In this document: in pieces, positions 54,363 through 63,307 of the stretch
Layout: the number at the start of each line of letters is the position of its first letter
Position numbering within the stretch: the first letter of the stretch is position 1
From: Streptomyces sp. BHT-5-2
GTDB lineage: Bacteria > Actinomycetota > Actinomycetes > Streptomycetales > Streptomycetaceae
Length of the DNA stretch: 64,000 nucleotides
Assembly (NCBI RefSeq): GCF_019774615.1
Contig: NZ_CP081496.1
Coordinates: 4,774,001 to 4,838,000 of the forward strand
Direction of reading: 5' to 3'
Position numbers and translations under genes: made by a program
The notes under the pieces: generated by a model
Told to the model about the DNA's origin: nothing
Databases searched by the model: none
Seen by the model: only the letters and a program-made list of their open reading frames with translations

Positions 54363-55394
54363 ATGACCACCGTGAGCCCCACCCCCCAGCCCACCATGCG
54401 GCTGCGGGAACTCGTCTTCGGTGCCGCGTGCGCGGCGGCCGTCCGGGCGGCCGCCCGGCTCCGCGTGGCCGACGCACTGGGCGAGCAGCCCACCGCGGTG
54501 GCGGAGCTGGCCGCCGCGGTGGGCACCGAACCACGGCCGCTGCAACGGCTGTTGCGGGCGCTGGCCTGCTACGGGATCTTCGAGGAGACCGAGGACGGGT
54601 CGTTCGCGCACACCGAGATGTCGCGGCTGCTGCGGGAGGACGCCCCGAACAGCCTGCGCTACATCACGCTGTGGTGCACCGAGCCGTGGACCTGGGAGGC
54701 GTGGCCGCGGCTGGACGACGCGGTGCGCTCGGGCCGGAACGTCTTCGAGGACCTCTACGGCAAGGGGTTCTTCGACTACCTGCACGAGGACGCCCGGGAC
54801 TCCGCCCAGGTCTTCGACCGGGCGATGACCACCTCCAGCCGGCAGTCCGCCCGCGACATCGTCGAACTCCTCGACCTCACCGGGGTGTCGTCGGTCGCGG
54901 ACATCGGCGGCGGGCAGGGCCACGTCCTGGCCGGCCTGCTGGAGAAGTACCCGGCGCTGCGCGGCACCCTGCTGGACCTGCCGTCGGTGGTGGGCAGCGC
55001 CGACCCCCGGCTCCGCGAAGGCGGTGCGCTGGCCGACCGGGCGCGGATCGTGCCCGGCGACTGCCGGGAGGACATCCCCGTGCAGGCCGACCTCTACATC
55101 ATCAAGAACATCCTGGAGTGGGACGACGAGAGCACCCGGCGGACGCTGGCGAAGGTCGTCGAGGCGGCCCGGCCCGGTGCCCGGGTGGTGGTCATCGAGA
55201 ACCTCGTCGACGAGAGTCCGTCGATGAAGTTCACCACCGCCATGGACCTGCTGCTGCTCCTGAACGTGGGCGGGGCCAAGCACTCCAAGGAGAGCCTGGT
55301 GCGGCACCTGGCCGAGGCGGGGCTGCAGGTCCACGACATCGTGGAGGTCAACCCGTATCTGCACGCCTTCGAGTGCACCGTCCCGGCGAAGTGA
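54363..55394 (+). CDS. SAM-dependent O-methyltransferase (acetylserotonin OMT-like)
   Basis: 343 aa; the ATG follows GAGGCGGC. N-terminal winged-helix dimerisation domain (MRLRELVFGAACAAAVRAAARLRVADALGEQPTAVAELAAAVG) and catalytic Methyltransf_2 domain with SVADIGGGQGHVLAGLLEKYPALRGTLLDLP and the late LYIIKNILEWDDESTRRTLAK (the usual catalytic H of H-x-x-H-D is absent or shifted: IKNILEWDD). It belongs to the TcmN/DmpM-like small-molecule OMTs. Convergence with the whiE-type genes suggests it may methylate the pigment polyketide, but the canonical whiE cluster lacks it. Confidence 0.88.
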   Translation: MTTVSPTPQPTMRLRELVFGAACAAAVRAAARLRVADALGEQPTAVAELAAAVGTEPRPLQRLLRALACYGIFEETEDGSFAHTEMSRLLREDAPNSLRYITLWCTEPWTWEAWPRLDDAVRSGRNVFEDLYGKGFFDYLHEDARDSAQVFDRAMTTSSRQSARDIVELLDLTGVSSVADIGGGQGHVLAGLLEKYPALRGTLLDLPSVVGSADPRLREGGALADRARIVPGDCREDIPVQADLYIIKNILEWDDESTRRTLAKVVEAARPGARVVVIENLVDESPSMKFTTAMDLLLLLNVGGAKHSKESLVRHLAEAGLQVHDIVEVNPYLHAFECTVPAK

Positions 55395-55426
55395 GGCGGG
55401 CGTGAGCGGTCCGGCGGACACCGCGG

Positions 55427-55458
55427 CGGCCTCCCCGCCCGGCATAGCGGGGAGGCCG
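55427..55458. terminator. Bidirectional terminator between the OMT and the cyclase gene
   Basis: CGGCCTCCCCGC (55427-55438) pairs perfectly with GCGGGGAGGCCG (55447-55458) around an 8-nt loop. Confidence 0.85.
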
Positions 55459-55479
55459 TGCACCGTGCGCCGGCCGGGA

Positions 55480-55812
55480 TCAGCCGGTGCCGTCCCGCTC
55501 CCAGCGGTAGAACTGCCGGGCCATGGCGTCCTCGGGACTGCGCCAGGTCTCCGGGTCGTAGGCGCTGACGTACGCCGACAGCCGCCGGCTGACGGACCGG
55601 AACTCCGGGTGCCCGTGCACCTTGGCGATCTCCGGGCCGGGCGGCGCGTCGGACTCGATGAGGTGCAGGTACACGTCGCCGAACTGGAACAGCGTCCGCC
55701 GGTTGACGCCCACCAGGTGGGGCAGCTCCGTGCGGTCCGAGGCCGCGAAGACCTCGGCGATGTCGGGAGCCGAGCCGGGCTTCATCCGGGCGACGATCAG
55801 AGCGTGGTGCAT
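55480..55812 (-). CDS. whiE-ORFVII: TcmI-family polyketide cyclase (WhiE ORFVII-like)
   Basis: 110 aa, the normal length. It has the TcmI ferredoxin-like fold: MHHALIVARMKPGSAPDIAEVFAASDRTELPHLVGVNRRTLFQFGDVYLHLIES, then the C-terminal RWERDGTG. These cofactor-free enzymes close a later ring of the aromatic polyketide. It is the last gene of the leftward pigment operon, 66 nt after the aromatase/cyclase. Confidence 0.93.
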   Translation of the reverse strand: MHHALIVARMKPGSAPDIAEVFAASDRTELPHLVGVNRRTLFQFGDVYLHLIESDAPPGPEIAKVHGHPEFRSVSRRLSAYVSAYDPETWRSPEDAMARQFYRWERDGTG

Positions 55813-55878
55813 CGGGGAGGTTCCCTTCGTTGCCGCCGGGCGGCGGTCCGGGGTGGGGCCGAGGGGGCGTCGGGCGCG

Positions 55879-56355
55879 TCAGTCGACCGGGGCACCGGCG
55901 CGCAGTTCGCGGTCGCGCTGCTCGATCCGGTCCCGGATGAGCTCCATCTGGACCCGGGAGTTGCGGTTGATGTGCTCGGTCATGCCCCGGTCGTCGATCG
56001 GGGCCTCGGGCTTCATGGCGAAGTCCTGGGTCCAGTGCATCGAGGTGCCGCCGGGGATCTCCTTGTACTTCCAGAAGATGTCCATGAACTTGAACGGGCC
56101 GGTCTCCACGCGGCGGGCGCGGACGGTCAGCGCGCCGCGGTCGGGGGTCCGCTCGGAGACCCAGCTCCAGACCTTGCCGTTCTCGTCGGGGTGCATGGTC
56201 AGCCGGAAGGTGGTCGTCTCGCCCTCGCGGGAGAGCACCTCGACGGAGGCGTACTCGCTGAAGAGCCGCGTCCAGTTCCGCAGGTCGTTGGTCATGTCCC
56301 AGACGAGGCTGAGCGGGGCGGCGATGGTGATCTCGTTCTCGGTGTGGCCGGGCAT
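55879..56355 (-). CDS. whiE-ORFVI: SRPBCC aromatase/cyclase (WhiE ORFVI-like)
   Basis: 158 aa, a single START/Bet v 1-like domain with AGGAG upstream. NEITIAAPLSLVWDMTNDLRNWTRLFSEYASVEVL is the usual opening of the monodomain ARO/CYC group (WhiE-VI, TcmN N-terminal). Arg and Trp residues in TFRLTMHPDENGKVWSWVSERTPD line the expected cavity. It directs first-ring cyclisation and aromatisation of the poly-beta-ketone held on the ACP. The following ACP gene (upstream in transcription) is 2 nt away. Confidence 0.93.
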   Translation of the reverse strand: MPGHTENEITIAAPLSLVWDMTNDLRNWTRLFSEYASVEVLSREGETTTFRLTMHPDENGKVWSWVSERTPDRGALTVRARRVETGPFKFMDIFWKYKEIPGGTSMHWTQDFAMKPEAPIDDRGMTEHINRNSRVQMELIRDRIEQRDRELRAGAPVD

Positions 56356-56357
56356 GT

Positions 56358-56621
56358 TCAGGCTCCTGTCGTCGTGACGGTGTCGGTGTTGACCAGGTCG
56401 AGGAAGTCGCGTGGGGTCTTGGCGCGTTCGGCGTCGGGCGGCAGCGTCCGGCCGTACCGGTTCTCCAACTCGCCCACGATGCCGAGCAGGCCCAACGAGT
56501 CCAGGCCGTACTCGGCGAAGGTCGCCTCGGGCCGGTCCGCCATCTCCGTCGGGTCGACGGTGAGACCGGCCGTCGACTTCATCAGCGCGGCCAGTTCGTC
56601 GAGGGTCAGTCGAGCGGTCAT
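56358..56621 (-). CDS. whiE-ORFV: Acyl carrier protein (WhiE ORFV-like)
   Basis: 87 aa with the phosphopantetheine site at Ser in FAEYGLDSLGLLGIVGELENRYG (DSLG). Typical of type II PKS ACPs. It carries the growing polyketide made by the KS/CLF pair immediately upstream (12-nt gap). Confidence 0.95.
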   Translation of the reverse strand: MTARLTLDELAALMKSTAGLTVDPTEMADRPEATFAEYGLDSLGLLGIVGELENRYGRTLPPDAERAKTPRDFLDLVNTDTVTTTGA

Positions 56622-56633
56622 GGGGTTCTCCTC

Positions 56634-57884
56634 TCAGGAGGGGGACTTCTCGCACCGCCGCAGCACCAGCGCCGCGTTGGAGCCCATCAGTCCCCGGCTC
56701 AGCACCAGCGCCGTCTGGAGTTCGGCGGGCCGGGACCTGCCGGTCACCACGTCGAGGTCCACGTCGATCTCGACGATGTTGGGGGTCGGGGGCACGACGG
56801 AGCCCTCCATGGAGAGCACCGCGGCCGCGATGTCCAGGACGGGGGCACCGCTGTACGCCCGGCCGAAGCCGGTCTTGGGTGCGGTCACCGGCACCTCCGA
56901 GGCGTGCCGGCCCAGCGCGTCGGCGAGCGCCTGCGCCTCGGCCCGGTCCGCCGCGAGCACCCCGAGGGCGTCCGCGAACACCACGTCGATCTCCTCGGGG
57001 GCGCAGCCGGCCTCCGCCAACGCGCCCTGGATCGCCCGCGCCAGGCCCTCCCGGGACGCGTCCCAGAGGGCGGCCCCGGTGAAGGTGGCGGCGTGACCGG
57101 CGAGCACGGCCCGGGGCCGGGAGCCCCGGTCCACCGCGGCGTCCCGCTCCTCGACGACGAGCATCGCGCCGCCCTCGGCGGGCACGAACCCGCACGCCGA
57201 GGCGGTGAACGGGCGGTAGGCGCGGTCCGGTTCGACGGCGCGGCTGAGGTCCTCGTAGCCGAGCTGGCAGACCACCGAATACGGGGCCAGCGGTGCTTCG
57301 GCGGCACCCACCACCACGGCGTCGGTGCCGCGGTGGATGGCGCGGCTGGCGTGCGCCAGTGCGTCCAGCCCGCCCGCCTCGTCGCTGGCCACCACCCCGC
57401 ACGGCCCCTTGAAGCCGCCGCGGATGGAGATCTGGCCGGTGCTGGCCGCGTAGAACCAGGCGATCGACTGGTACGGGCCGACATGGCGCGAGCCCTGGCC
57501 CCACAGGTGCTGGAGCTCCCGCTGGCCGAACTCGCCGCCGCCGGAGCCGGCCGCCGTCACCACTCCCACCGCGAACGGCGAGCGGTTGTAGTCGGCCCGG
57601 CCCAGCAGGGCGTCGTCCAGCGCGAGGTTGGCCGCGGCCATCGCGAAGTGCGTGAACCGGTCGGTCTGGACGAGGAAGCGCTCCTCGATCAGCTCGGTCG
57701 GGTCAAAGTCGCGGACCTCTCCGGCGACCTTCAGGGGCAGCTCCTCGCACCCCTCGCGGGTGACCCTGTCGAGGACGCTGATGCCCTCCTTGGTGGCCTT
57801 CCAGAAGGCTTCGGTGTTGGCCCCGTTGGGGGCGATCACCCCGATGCCGGTGACGACGGAACAGCGTGTGCGCGGGGAACTCAT
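56634..57884 (-). CDS. whiE-ORFIV: Ketosynthase chain-length factor (KS-beta; WhiE ORFIV-like)
   Basis: 416 aa. KS fold with VTGIGVIAPNGAN opening and APKTGFGRAYSGAPVLDIAAAVLSMEG near the end. The KS active-site Cys is absent, as in all chain-length factors. The aligned residue, normally Gln in type II PKS CLFs, is Glu169 here (ASDEAGGLDAL). It forms a heterodimer with the KS and sets chain length; for whiE-type pigments this is a long chain (about 24 carbons, family knowledge). The start overlaps the KS stop by 4 nt (ATGA). Confidence 0.95.
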   Translation of the reverse strand: MSSPRTRCSVVTGIGVIAPNGANTEAFWKATKEGISVLDRVTREGCEELPLKVAGEVRDFDPTELIEERFLVQTDRFTHFAMAAANLALDDALLGRADYNRSPFAVGVVTAAGSGGGEFGQRELQHLWGQGSRHVGPYQSIAWFYAASTGQISIRGGFKGPCGVVASDEAGGLDALAHASRAIHRGTDAVVVGAAEAPLAPYSVVCQLGYEDLSRAVEPDRAYRPFTASACGFVPAEGGAMLVVEERDAAVDRGSRPRAVLAGHAATFTGAALWDASREGLARAIQGALAEAGCAPEEIDVVFADALGVLAADRAEAQALADALGRHASEVPVTAPKTGFGRAYSGAPVLDIAAAVLSMEGSVVPPTPNIVEIDVDLDVVTGRSRPAELQTALVLSRGLMGSNAALVLRRCEKSPS

Positions 57885-59149
57885 CGGGTCCTCCCACCCG
57901 GGCGGGTCAGGACCACGGCCGACTGGAAGCCGCCGAATCCGCTGCCCACGGACAGCACCGACCGCAGCGGCACTTCCCGTGCGGTCTTCGGCACGTAGTC
58001 GAGGTCGCACTCCGGGTCCGGGTTCTCGTAGTTGGCGGTCGGCGGGACCACCTGATGGATCAGGGCCAGGACGCAGGCGACGACCTCGATCGCGCCGATC
58101 GCGCCCAGCGAGTGGCCCACCATCGACTTGATCGAGCTCATCGGCACCTTGTAGGCGTGGGCGCCCAGCGACTTCTTGACCGCGGCGGTCTCGTGGCGGT
58201 CGTTCTGCTTGGTGCCCGAGCCGTGCGCGTTGATGTAGTCGACCTGGGTGGGGTCGAGCTGCGCGTGGGCCAGCGAGCGGTTGATCGCCTCGGCCATCTC
58301 CAGACCCTCCTGGGTCAGGCCGGTCATGTGGTAGGCGTTGCCGAAGGTGTTGTAGCCACGGATCTCGCAGTGGACGGTGGCACCGCGGGCCCGGGCGTGC
58401 TCCAGCTCCTCCAGGACGAGGACGGCGCCGCCCTCGCCCATGACGAACCCGTCGCGCCGGGCGTCGAACGGCCGGGAGGCGTGGGCGGGGTCGTCGTTGT
58501 TGGCGGAGGTGGCCTTGATGGCGTCGAAGCAGGCCACCGTGATCGGGGAGATCGGCGAGTCCGAGGCGCCCGCGACGCAGACGTCGGCCCGGCCCTCCTC
58601 GATGGTGTGGAAGGCGTAACCGATCGCGTCCAGGCCGGAGGTGCACCCCGTGGAGACGGTCTGCACCGGCCCGTGCGCGCCGATCTGCTCGGCGACTGCG
58701 GACGCCAGCGAACTGGGCGAGAAGGCCCGGTGCAGATGCGGCCCGGCGGGCCGGGGGTCCACGTCCCAGCGGCGGCCGAACTCGCTGACCGCCACGTAGT
58801 CGTGCTCCAGGCGCGTGGTGCCGCCGACCGCGGTGCCCAGGGACACCCCGATCCGCCAGGGGTCCTCCCGCTCCACGTCCAGGCCGGCCTCCCGCAGCGC
58901 CTCGGCCGCGGCGACCAGCGCGAACTGGATGTACCGGTCCGACCTGGCCACCTGCTCCTCGTCCAGACCGTGCGCGGCCGGGTCGAAGTCGCACTCGGCG
59001 GCGATCCGGGACCGGAAGCCGGTCGGGTCGAAGAGGGTGATGCCGCGGGTGGCCGTGCGGCCGGCGGACAGCAGGTCCCAGAAGGCCGGGATGCCCACGC
59101 CGCCGGGGGCGACGACACCGAGGCCGGTGACCGCCACGCGGCGGTTCAT
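57881..59149 (-). CDS. whiE-ORFIII: Beta-ketoacyl synthase (KS-alpha; WhiE ORFIII-like)
   Basis: 422 aa. Active-site Cys169 in QTVSTGCTSGLDAIGYA, the two catalytic histidines in YINAHGSGTKQNDRHE and SIKSMVGHSLGAIG, and a GSGFGGFQSAVVL C-terminus. It catalyses decarboxylative condensation of malonyl-ACP with the CLF. The start overlaps the cupin stop by 4 nt. Confidence 0.96.
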   Translation of the reverse strand: MNRRVAVTGLGVVAPGGVGIPAFWDLLSAGRTATRGITLFDPTGFRSRIAAECDFDPAAHGLDEEQVARSDRYIQFALVAAAEALREAGLDVEREDPWRIGVSLGTAVGGTTRLEHDYVAVSEFGRRWDVDPRPAGPHLHRAFSPSSLASAVAEQIGAHGPVQTVSTGCTSGLDAIGYAFHTIEEGRADVCVAGASDSPISPITVACFDAIKATSANNDDPAHASRPFDARRDGFVMGEGGAVLVLEELEHARARGATVHCEIRGYNTFGNAYHMTGLTQEGLEMAEAINRSLAHAQLDPTQVDYINAHGSGTKQNDRHETAAVKKSLGAHAYKVPMSSIKSMVGHSLGAIGAIEVVACVLALIHQVVPPTANYENPDPECDLDYVPKTAREVPLRSVLSVGSGFGGFQSAVVLTRPGGRTR

Positions 59150-59580
59150 GACACCGGCTCCGGTCGTTCGGGTGGGGCGGCCGGGGTGCTCGCCTCGGCG
59201 CCCTCGGTGTCGACGTGCCCCAGTTCCGGCCGCGGCGCCAGCGGGCCGAGGTGGAAGACCATCCGGGCCTCGGTGTCCCCGACGTTGCGGAAGCGGTGCC
59301 GCATGTACGGCGGGATCATCAGCCCCTGGTCCGGGCGCAGCGCGTACGTCTCCCCGTCGAGGTCGACCTCCAGGGAACCCTGGACGACGTACACGAACTC
59401 CTCGGAATACGGGTGGTAGTGCTCCCCGATGTGCTCGCCGGGCTGGACCAGTGCCATGCCCATGAAGCCGCTCGTGGCGCCCACCGCGCTGGGTGTCAGC
59501 ATGGCGCGCAGGTCACCTCCGCGCCGGCGGTTGGGCTGGGTCTCGCTGAGGTCCACGATGCGTGGGCGGTGCGTGGTCAT
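59146..59580 (-). CDS. whiE-ORFII: Cupin protein of spore-pigment clusters (WhiE ORFII-like)
   Basis: 144 aa, one cupin barrel. Metal-binding motif 1 is GEHIGEHYHPYSEEFVYVVQGSLEVDLDG (H-x-H-x4-E) and motif 2 is PPYMRHRFRNVGDTEARMVFHLGPL. Homologues occur in whiE, sch and cur spore-pigment clusters; the reaction is not established. It is translationally coupled to the KS gene. Confidence 0.93.
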   Translation of the reverse strand: MTTHRPRIVDLSETQPNRRRGGDLRAMLTPSAVGATSGFMGMALVQPGEHIGEHYHPYSEEFVYVVQGSLEVDLDGETYALRPDQGLMIPPYMRHRFRNVGDTEARMVFHLGPLAPRPELGHVDTEGAEASTPAAPPERPEPVS

Positions 59581-59730
59581 GGCTGATTCCTCCAGGGCGT
59601 GATGCCGGTGGACGGGTGGAACGGTGAGGGCAGGGCGGACGTGAGCACGGGGAGAAGGGGCGGGGCGGGCGAGAAGGGGGAACGGCCGGGTGCGGCCGGT
59701 GGCCCGTGGACGGCCGGGCGGACGGCGCGC

Positions 59731-60858
59731 TCAGGCGCCGGGGGCCCGGCGGTCGGTGACGAGGTCCATGTCGGCGCGGGCCAGGAAGCGCGCGAGGTCG
59801 CGGTCGCTGGTCAGACCGCCGGCCACGTCGCCGTCGAGCAGCCGCCGCAGCGCGGCGAGGCTGCGGGGGCCACGGGCCCCGAGGGACACCAGCGGGTCGC
59901 GGTCGAGCGGGACCCGCAGGTCGACGAGGCGGACGACGATGTCGTCGCGCTGGAAGACCGTGCTGCTGTGGACGGGGCACACCGGGTCGTCGGCGGCCTC
60001 CTCGTCCTGACGGGCCAGCAGCTTGGCCAGCGACAGGCCGCAGCCGTCCTTCGCCGGGTAGAAGAGCGCATGCCGCTCGAGGTCCCGGGAGTCCCGGGGC
60101 TCCCGGCCGCCGATCGCCACGTGGTGGACCGCGGGCAGCGCGGCGCGGGTGAAGAACACCCGGGCGGAATCGGGGTCGTTGAGGTCCCGGTCCTGCTCCA
60201 GGTACGGGTTGATGGCCTCCTCGACGGCCCGGACCTCGGGCTGCCGGGAGACATGGCGCAGCGCGGCGACCAGGTCGCCCTGCACCTCGATGGTCCGCAC
60301 GACGCGGTTGCCGTACATGAAGAGGGAGGTGCGGAGCAGCCGGGTGCCGGCGTCGACCCGGGCCTCGGGGGAGGTGTAGCCGGAGAGGATGTCGGCCACC
60401 ATCGACTCGCTGCCGGGCTTCACGGTGAAGGTCAGCGCGTGCCGGACCACGCCGTCCCCGACCCGGGGGTGCGCCTGGAGCCGGCCCCGCGCGGACTCGG
60501 GGGCACCGGCGGCCGCACCGGAGGTCTCGCGCAGGACGCTGAAGCGCAGGGAGCGGGTATCGCGTACGCAGCTGTGCAGCGGCTGCACCATCTTCACGTG
60601 CTCCTCGCTGTTGACCCAGGCGAGGAACGGCGGAGCGCTCTCCCATTCGCTGGTGATCAGCCACTGGGAGGGGTTCTCGATGGACTGGCACAGCTGGTCG
60701 CTGAGGTGCCCGGGGACCGACGCGACCTGGTTCCGCAGCTGCTCGTAGGCTTCCAGGAACTGCTGCTGGGCACCTTCCCGCAGGTCCAGCAGGAGCACGA
60801 CCCGGAGTCTGGATCCGTCGAAGGCGGACTGCGATATTCGTTCCGACAGCGGTGTCAT
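59731..60858 (-). CDS. whiE-ORFI: SchA/CurD-like protein (WhiE ORFI-like)
   Basis: 375 aa. Two antibiotic-biosynthesis-monooxygenase-like (dimeric alpha/beta barrel) segments: VVLLLDLREGAQQQFLEAYEQLRNQVASVPGH with SQWLITSEWESAPPFLAWVNSEEH (about 20-90), and LTFTVKPGSESMVADILSGYTSPEARVDAG with a matching strand set (about 145-215). A C-terminal region (about 235-375) is specific to the SchA/CurD family. The role in pigment formation is unresolved. It is the first gene of the leftward operon, 150 nt ahead of the cupin gene. Confidence 0.92.
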   Translation of the reverse strand: MTPLSERISQSAFDGSRLRVVLLLDLREGAQQQFLEAYEQLRNQVASVPGHLSDQLCQSIENPSQWLITSEWESAPPFLAWVNSEEHVKMVQPLHSCVRDTRSLRFSVLRETSGAAAGAPESARGRLQAHPRVGDGVVRHALTFTVKPGSESMVADILSGYTSPEARVDAGTRLLRTSLFMYGNRVVRTIEVQGDLVAALRHVSRQPEVRAVEEAINPYLEQDRDLNDPDSARVFFTRAALPAVHHVAIGGREPRDSRDLERHALFYPAKDGCGLSLAKLLARQDEEAADDPVCPVHSSTVFQRDDIVVRLVDLRVPLDRDPLVSLGARGPRSLAALRRLLDGDVAGGLTSDRDLARFLARADMDLVTDRRAPGA

Positions 60859-61148
60859 CGTCTACGCATCTCCTCCGGGGCGGCGGGCCCCTGTGGTGCG
60901 TCGTCAGTTCCGGGCGAACCGGGATTCCGGTGCCTCCGGCACGCCCGGTGCGATCCGGGCGACTGAGCCGGATGGGGGACCTCCGGCCCCGGCGTGTCGC
61001 GGGCGGCGGTCCGGATTCGATCGTGGCCAAGACCCACGGTCGGCGCGAGATCTGTGAGCCATGCAGGTGAACCCTGATGGAAGGCACCACGGGCCGGGCA
61101 TGCGTTGCTCCATCTCCCGTCTGCGTCGCTGGAGCTGGAGCCAAGCAC
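60859..61148. promoter_or_regulatory. Divergent promoter region of the spore-pigment locus
   Basis: 290 nt between the ORFI-like gene (leftward) and the FAD hydroxylase gene (rightward). In S. coelicolor the equivalent gap holds whiEP1 and the SigF-dependent whiEP2. I see no confident -10/-35 pair here by eye, as expected for sporulation sigma factors or weak promoters. Confidence 0.5.
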
Positions 61149-62783
61149 ATGAACCCGAAGGCCGAAGACCGGGTGCCGGTACTGATCGTGGGCGGGTCCC
61201 TGGTGGGCCTGTCCGCCTCCCTGTTCCTGGGGCGGCTGGGCGTCCCGCACGTCCTGGTCGAGAAGCACCCGGCCACCTCGCGGCATCCACGCGGACGGGG
61301 GAACAACGTCCGCACGATGGAGCTGTACCGGGTGGCCGGCGCCGAGCGCCGGATCCAGGAGGCGGCCTCGGTCCTCGCCGACAACCACGGGATCCTCCAG
61401 GCCCGTTCACTGACCGGCGACGAACAGGAGTGGCTGTTCCGGGAGATCGACCCGGGCGGCGCGCTGGCCCGCTTCAGCCCGTCCCGGTGGTGCCTGTGCA
61501 GCCAGAACGACCTGGAGCCGGTGCTGCTGGAGTGCGCCCGCGAGCTGGGCGGCGACCTGCGGTTCCACACCGAGCTGATGACGTGCGACCAGGACGCCGA
61601 CGGCGTGACCGCGGTCGTCAAGGACCGGAACACCGGCGAGCACACCACTCTCCGCGCCGACTACCTCGTCGCCGCGGACGGGCCGCGCAGCCCGGTGCGG
61701 GAGCGGCTGGGCATCGGCCGGTCCGGCCCCGGCGACCTCTTCCACAACGTCAGCATCACCTTCCGGGCCCCGGAGCTGGCCGACGCGGTCGGCGACCGCC
61801 GCTTCATCGCCTGCTACCTGACGAATCCGGAGGCCGACGGGGCGCTGCTGCCCGTGGACAACCGCGCGGAGTGGGTCTTCCACGCGCCCTGGCACCCCGA
61901 CCGGGGCGAGACCCTGGAGGACTTCACCGACGCGCGCTGCATCGAGCACATCCGCCGGGCGACCGGCGTACCGGGCATGGCGGTCGAGATCACCGGCAAG
62001 GCTCCCTGGCACGCCGCGGAGCGGGTCGCCGAGCGGTACTCCGCGGGCCGGATCCTCCTCGCCGGCGACGCCGCCCACGAGATGTCCCCGACGGGCGCGT
62101 TCGGCTCCAACACCGGCATCCAGGACGCGCACAACCTCGCCTGGAAGCTCGCCGCGGTCCTCGACGGCTCCGCGGACCCCGCGCTGCTGGACACCTACGA
62201 GGAGGAGCGCCGGCCGGTGGCCGAGGTGACCAGCGCCCGCGCCTCGGCCCGCTCCGCCGAGCACAGCCACCCCGGCTACGACCCGGGCCCCGGGGGCGGC
62301 GGCCGGCAGCGCGGGGTGCTGACCGTCGCGCTCGGCTACTGCTATCCGCGCGGCGCGGTCATCGGCGCCGACCCCGAACTCCCGGTCGTTCCCGAGCGGA
62401 TGCGGCTGACCGGCGAGCCGGGCACCCGGGCTCCGCACCTGTGGGTGCACGCGGACGGCGAGCGGCGCTCCACGCTGGACCTCTACGAGCGGTCGTTCGT
62501 CCTGCTGACCGGCACCGAGGACGGCAAGATCTGGCGCGCCGCGGCGGAGGCCGCCGCAGCGCACTGGACGGCCCGGCTGGACCACTACCGCGTGGGCACC
62601 GACGCCGACGCCGACCTGGTCCCGGAGGGCGGCACCGACTGGGCCGAGGTGCACGGGACGGCGCCGGAGGGCGCGGTGCTGGTGCGGCCGGACGGCTTCG
62701 TGGGGTGGCGCGCGGAGGGACGCGTCGCCGACCCGGAGGGCGCGCTGCGCGAGGTGCTCGGCGGCCTGCTCCGCCGGGCCTGA
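61149..62783 (+). CDS. whiE-ORFVIII: FAD-dependent aromatic polyketide hydroxylase (WhiE ORFVIII-like)
   Basis: 544 aa from the ATG at 61149. FAD-binding GxGxxG variant VLIVGGSLVGLSASLFLGRLGVPHVLVEKH, the NADPH/FAD DG motif DYLVAADGPRSPVRERLGIG, the GD motif RILLAGDAAHEMSPTGAFGSNTGIQDAHNLAWKL, and a thioredoxin-like C-terminal domain (about 400-544). It is a group A flavoprotein monooxygenase of the PgaE/CabE/MtmOII type. It is divergent from the PKS operon, exactly as whiE ORFVIII, and modifies the pigment. Confidence 0.94.
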   Translation: MNPKAEDRVPVLIVGGSLVGLSASLFLGRLGVPHVLVEKHPATSRHPRGRGNNVRTMELYRVAGAERRIQEAASVLADNHGILQARSLTGDEQEWLFREIDPGGALARFSPSRWCLCSQNDLEPVLLECARELGGDLRFHTELMTCDQDADGVTAVVKDRNTGEHTTLRADYLVAADGPRSPVRERLGIGRSGPGDLFHNVSITFRAPELADAVGDRRFIACYLTNPEADGALLPVDNRAEWVFHAPWHPDRGETLEDFTDARCIEHIRRATGVPGMAVEITGKAPWHAAERVAERYSAGRILLAGDAAHEMSPTGAFGSNTGIQDAHNLAWKLAAVLDGSADPALLDTYEEERRPVAEVTSARASARSAEHSHPGYDPGPGGGGRQRGVLTVALGYCYPRGAVIGADPELPVVPERMRLTGEPGTRAPHLWVHADGERRSTLDLYERSFVLLTGTEDGKIWRAAAEAAAAHWTARLDHYRVGTDADADLVPEGGTDWAEVHGTAPEGAVLVRPDGFVGWRAEGRVADPEGALREVLGGLLRRA

Positions 62784-63001
62784 GCCGACCGGCCCGAACC
62801 GACCGGGGCGGCCGGGCCGGTCCACGGACGGCAGCGCGCCGGGGGGCCGGCGAGCGGTCGCCCCCGTCCACCACCGACCATCGCGCACACATCTCCCGCC
62901 CTCTGGAACGTATCTTCTGACCGTCACCGCCGCAGGGGTCATCTGGCGCGTGACCGGCCCCGTGCCGCAACTCCCAAGGCGATGTGGTGTTGAGTCCGGG
63001 C

Positions 63002-63307
63002 ATGGACGCCAAGAAGACCGCGGGGCCTTCCTTGCACCGCATCTCGCTGCCGCACCAGCCGCCCCGGCTGCCGCCGCCCGCCGCCCGGCGGTCCGCCGAG
63101 GAGGACACGCCGATCTTCGACCAGCTGCTCAGGGAGTGGCGGGCCGGCGAGCTGCGGCCGGCGGTCACCTGGCCGGTCGACGATCCGGGGAAGATCAGGC
63201 CGGGCACGGTTGTTGGGGGCGATGACGGATGTCCCCGTCCACGGAACCGCATTGAGGAGCCCGAGCATGAGCCTGTACGACATCCCGCTGCGCACCCTGA
63301 CCGGTGA
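63002..63307 (+). CDS. Small hypothetical protein, up to 101 aa
   Basis: ATG at 63002 without a good ribosome-binding site. The first 60 residues look protein-like (SLHRISLPHQPPRLPPP and AEEDTPIFDQLLREWRAGELRP). The last 35 overlap the start of the glutathione peroxidase gene and are low-complexity, so the real end may have been lost. It has a basic/proline N-half and an acidic helix. I do not recognise it. A 218-nt gap with no visible gene separates it from the hydroxylase. Confidence 0.4.
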   Translation: MDAKKTAGPSLHRISLPHQPPRLPPPAARRSAEEDTPIFDQLLREWRAGELRPAVTWPVDDPGKIRPGTVVGGDDGCPRPRNRIEEPEHEPVRHPAAHPDR

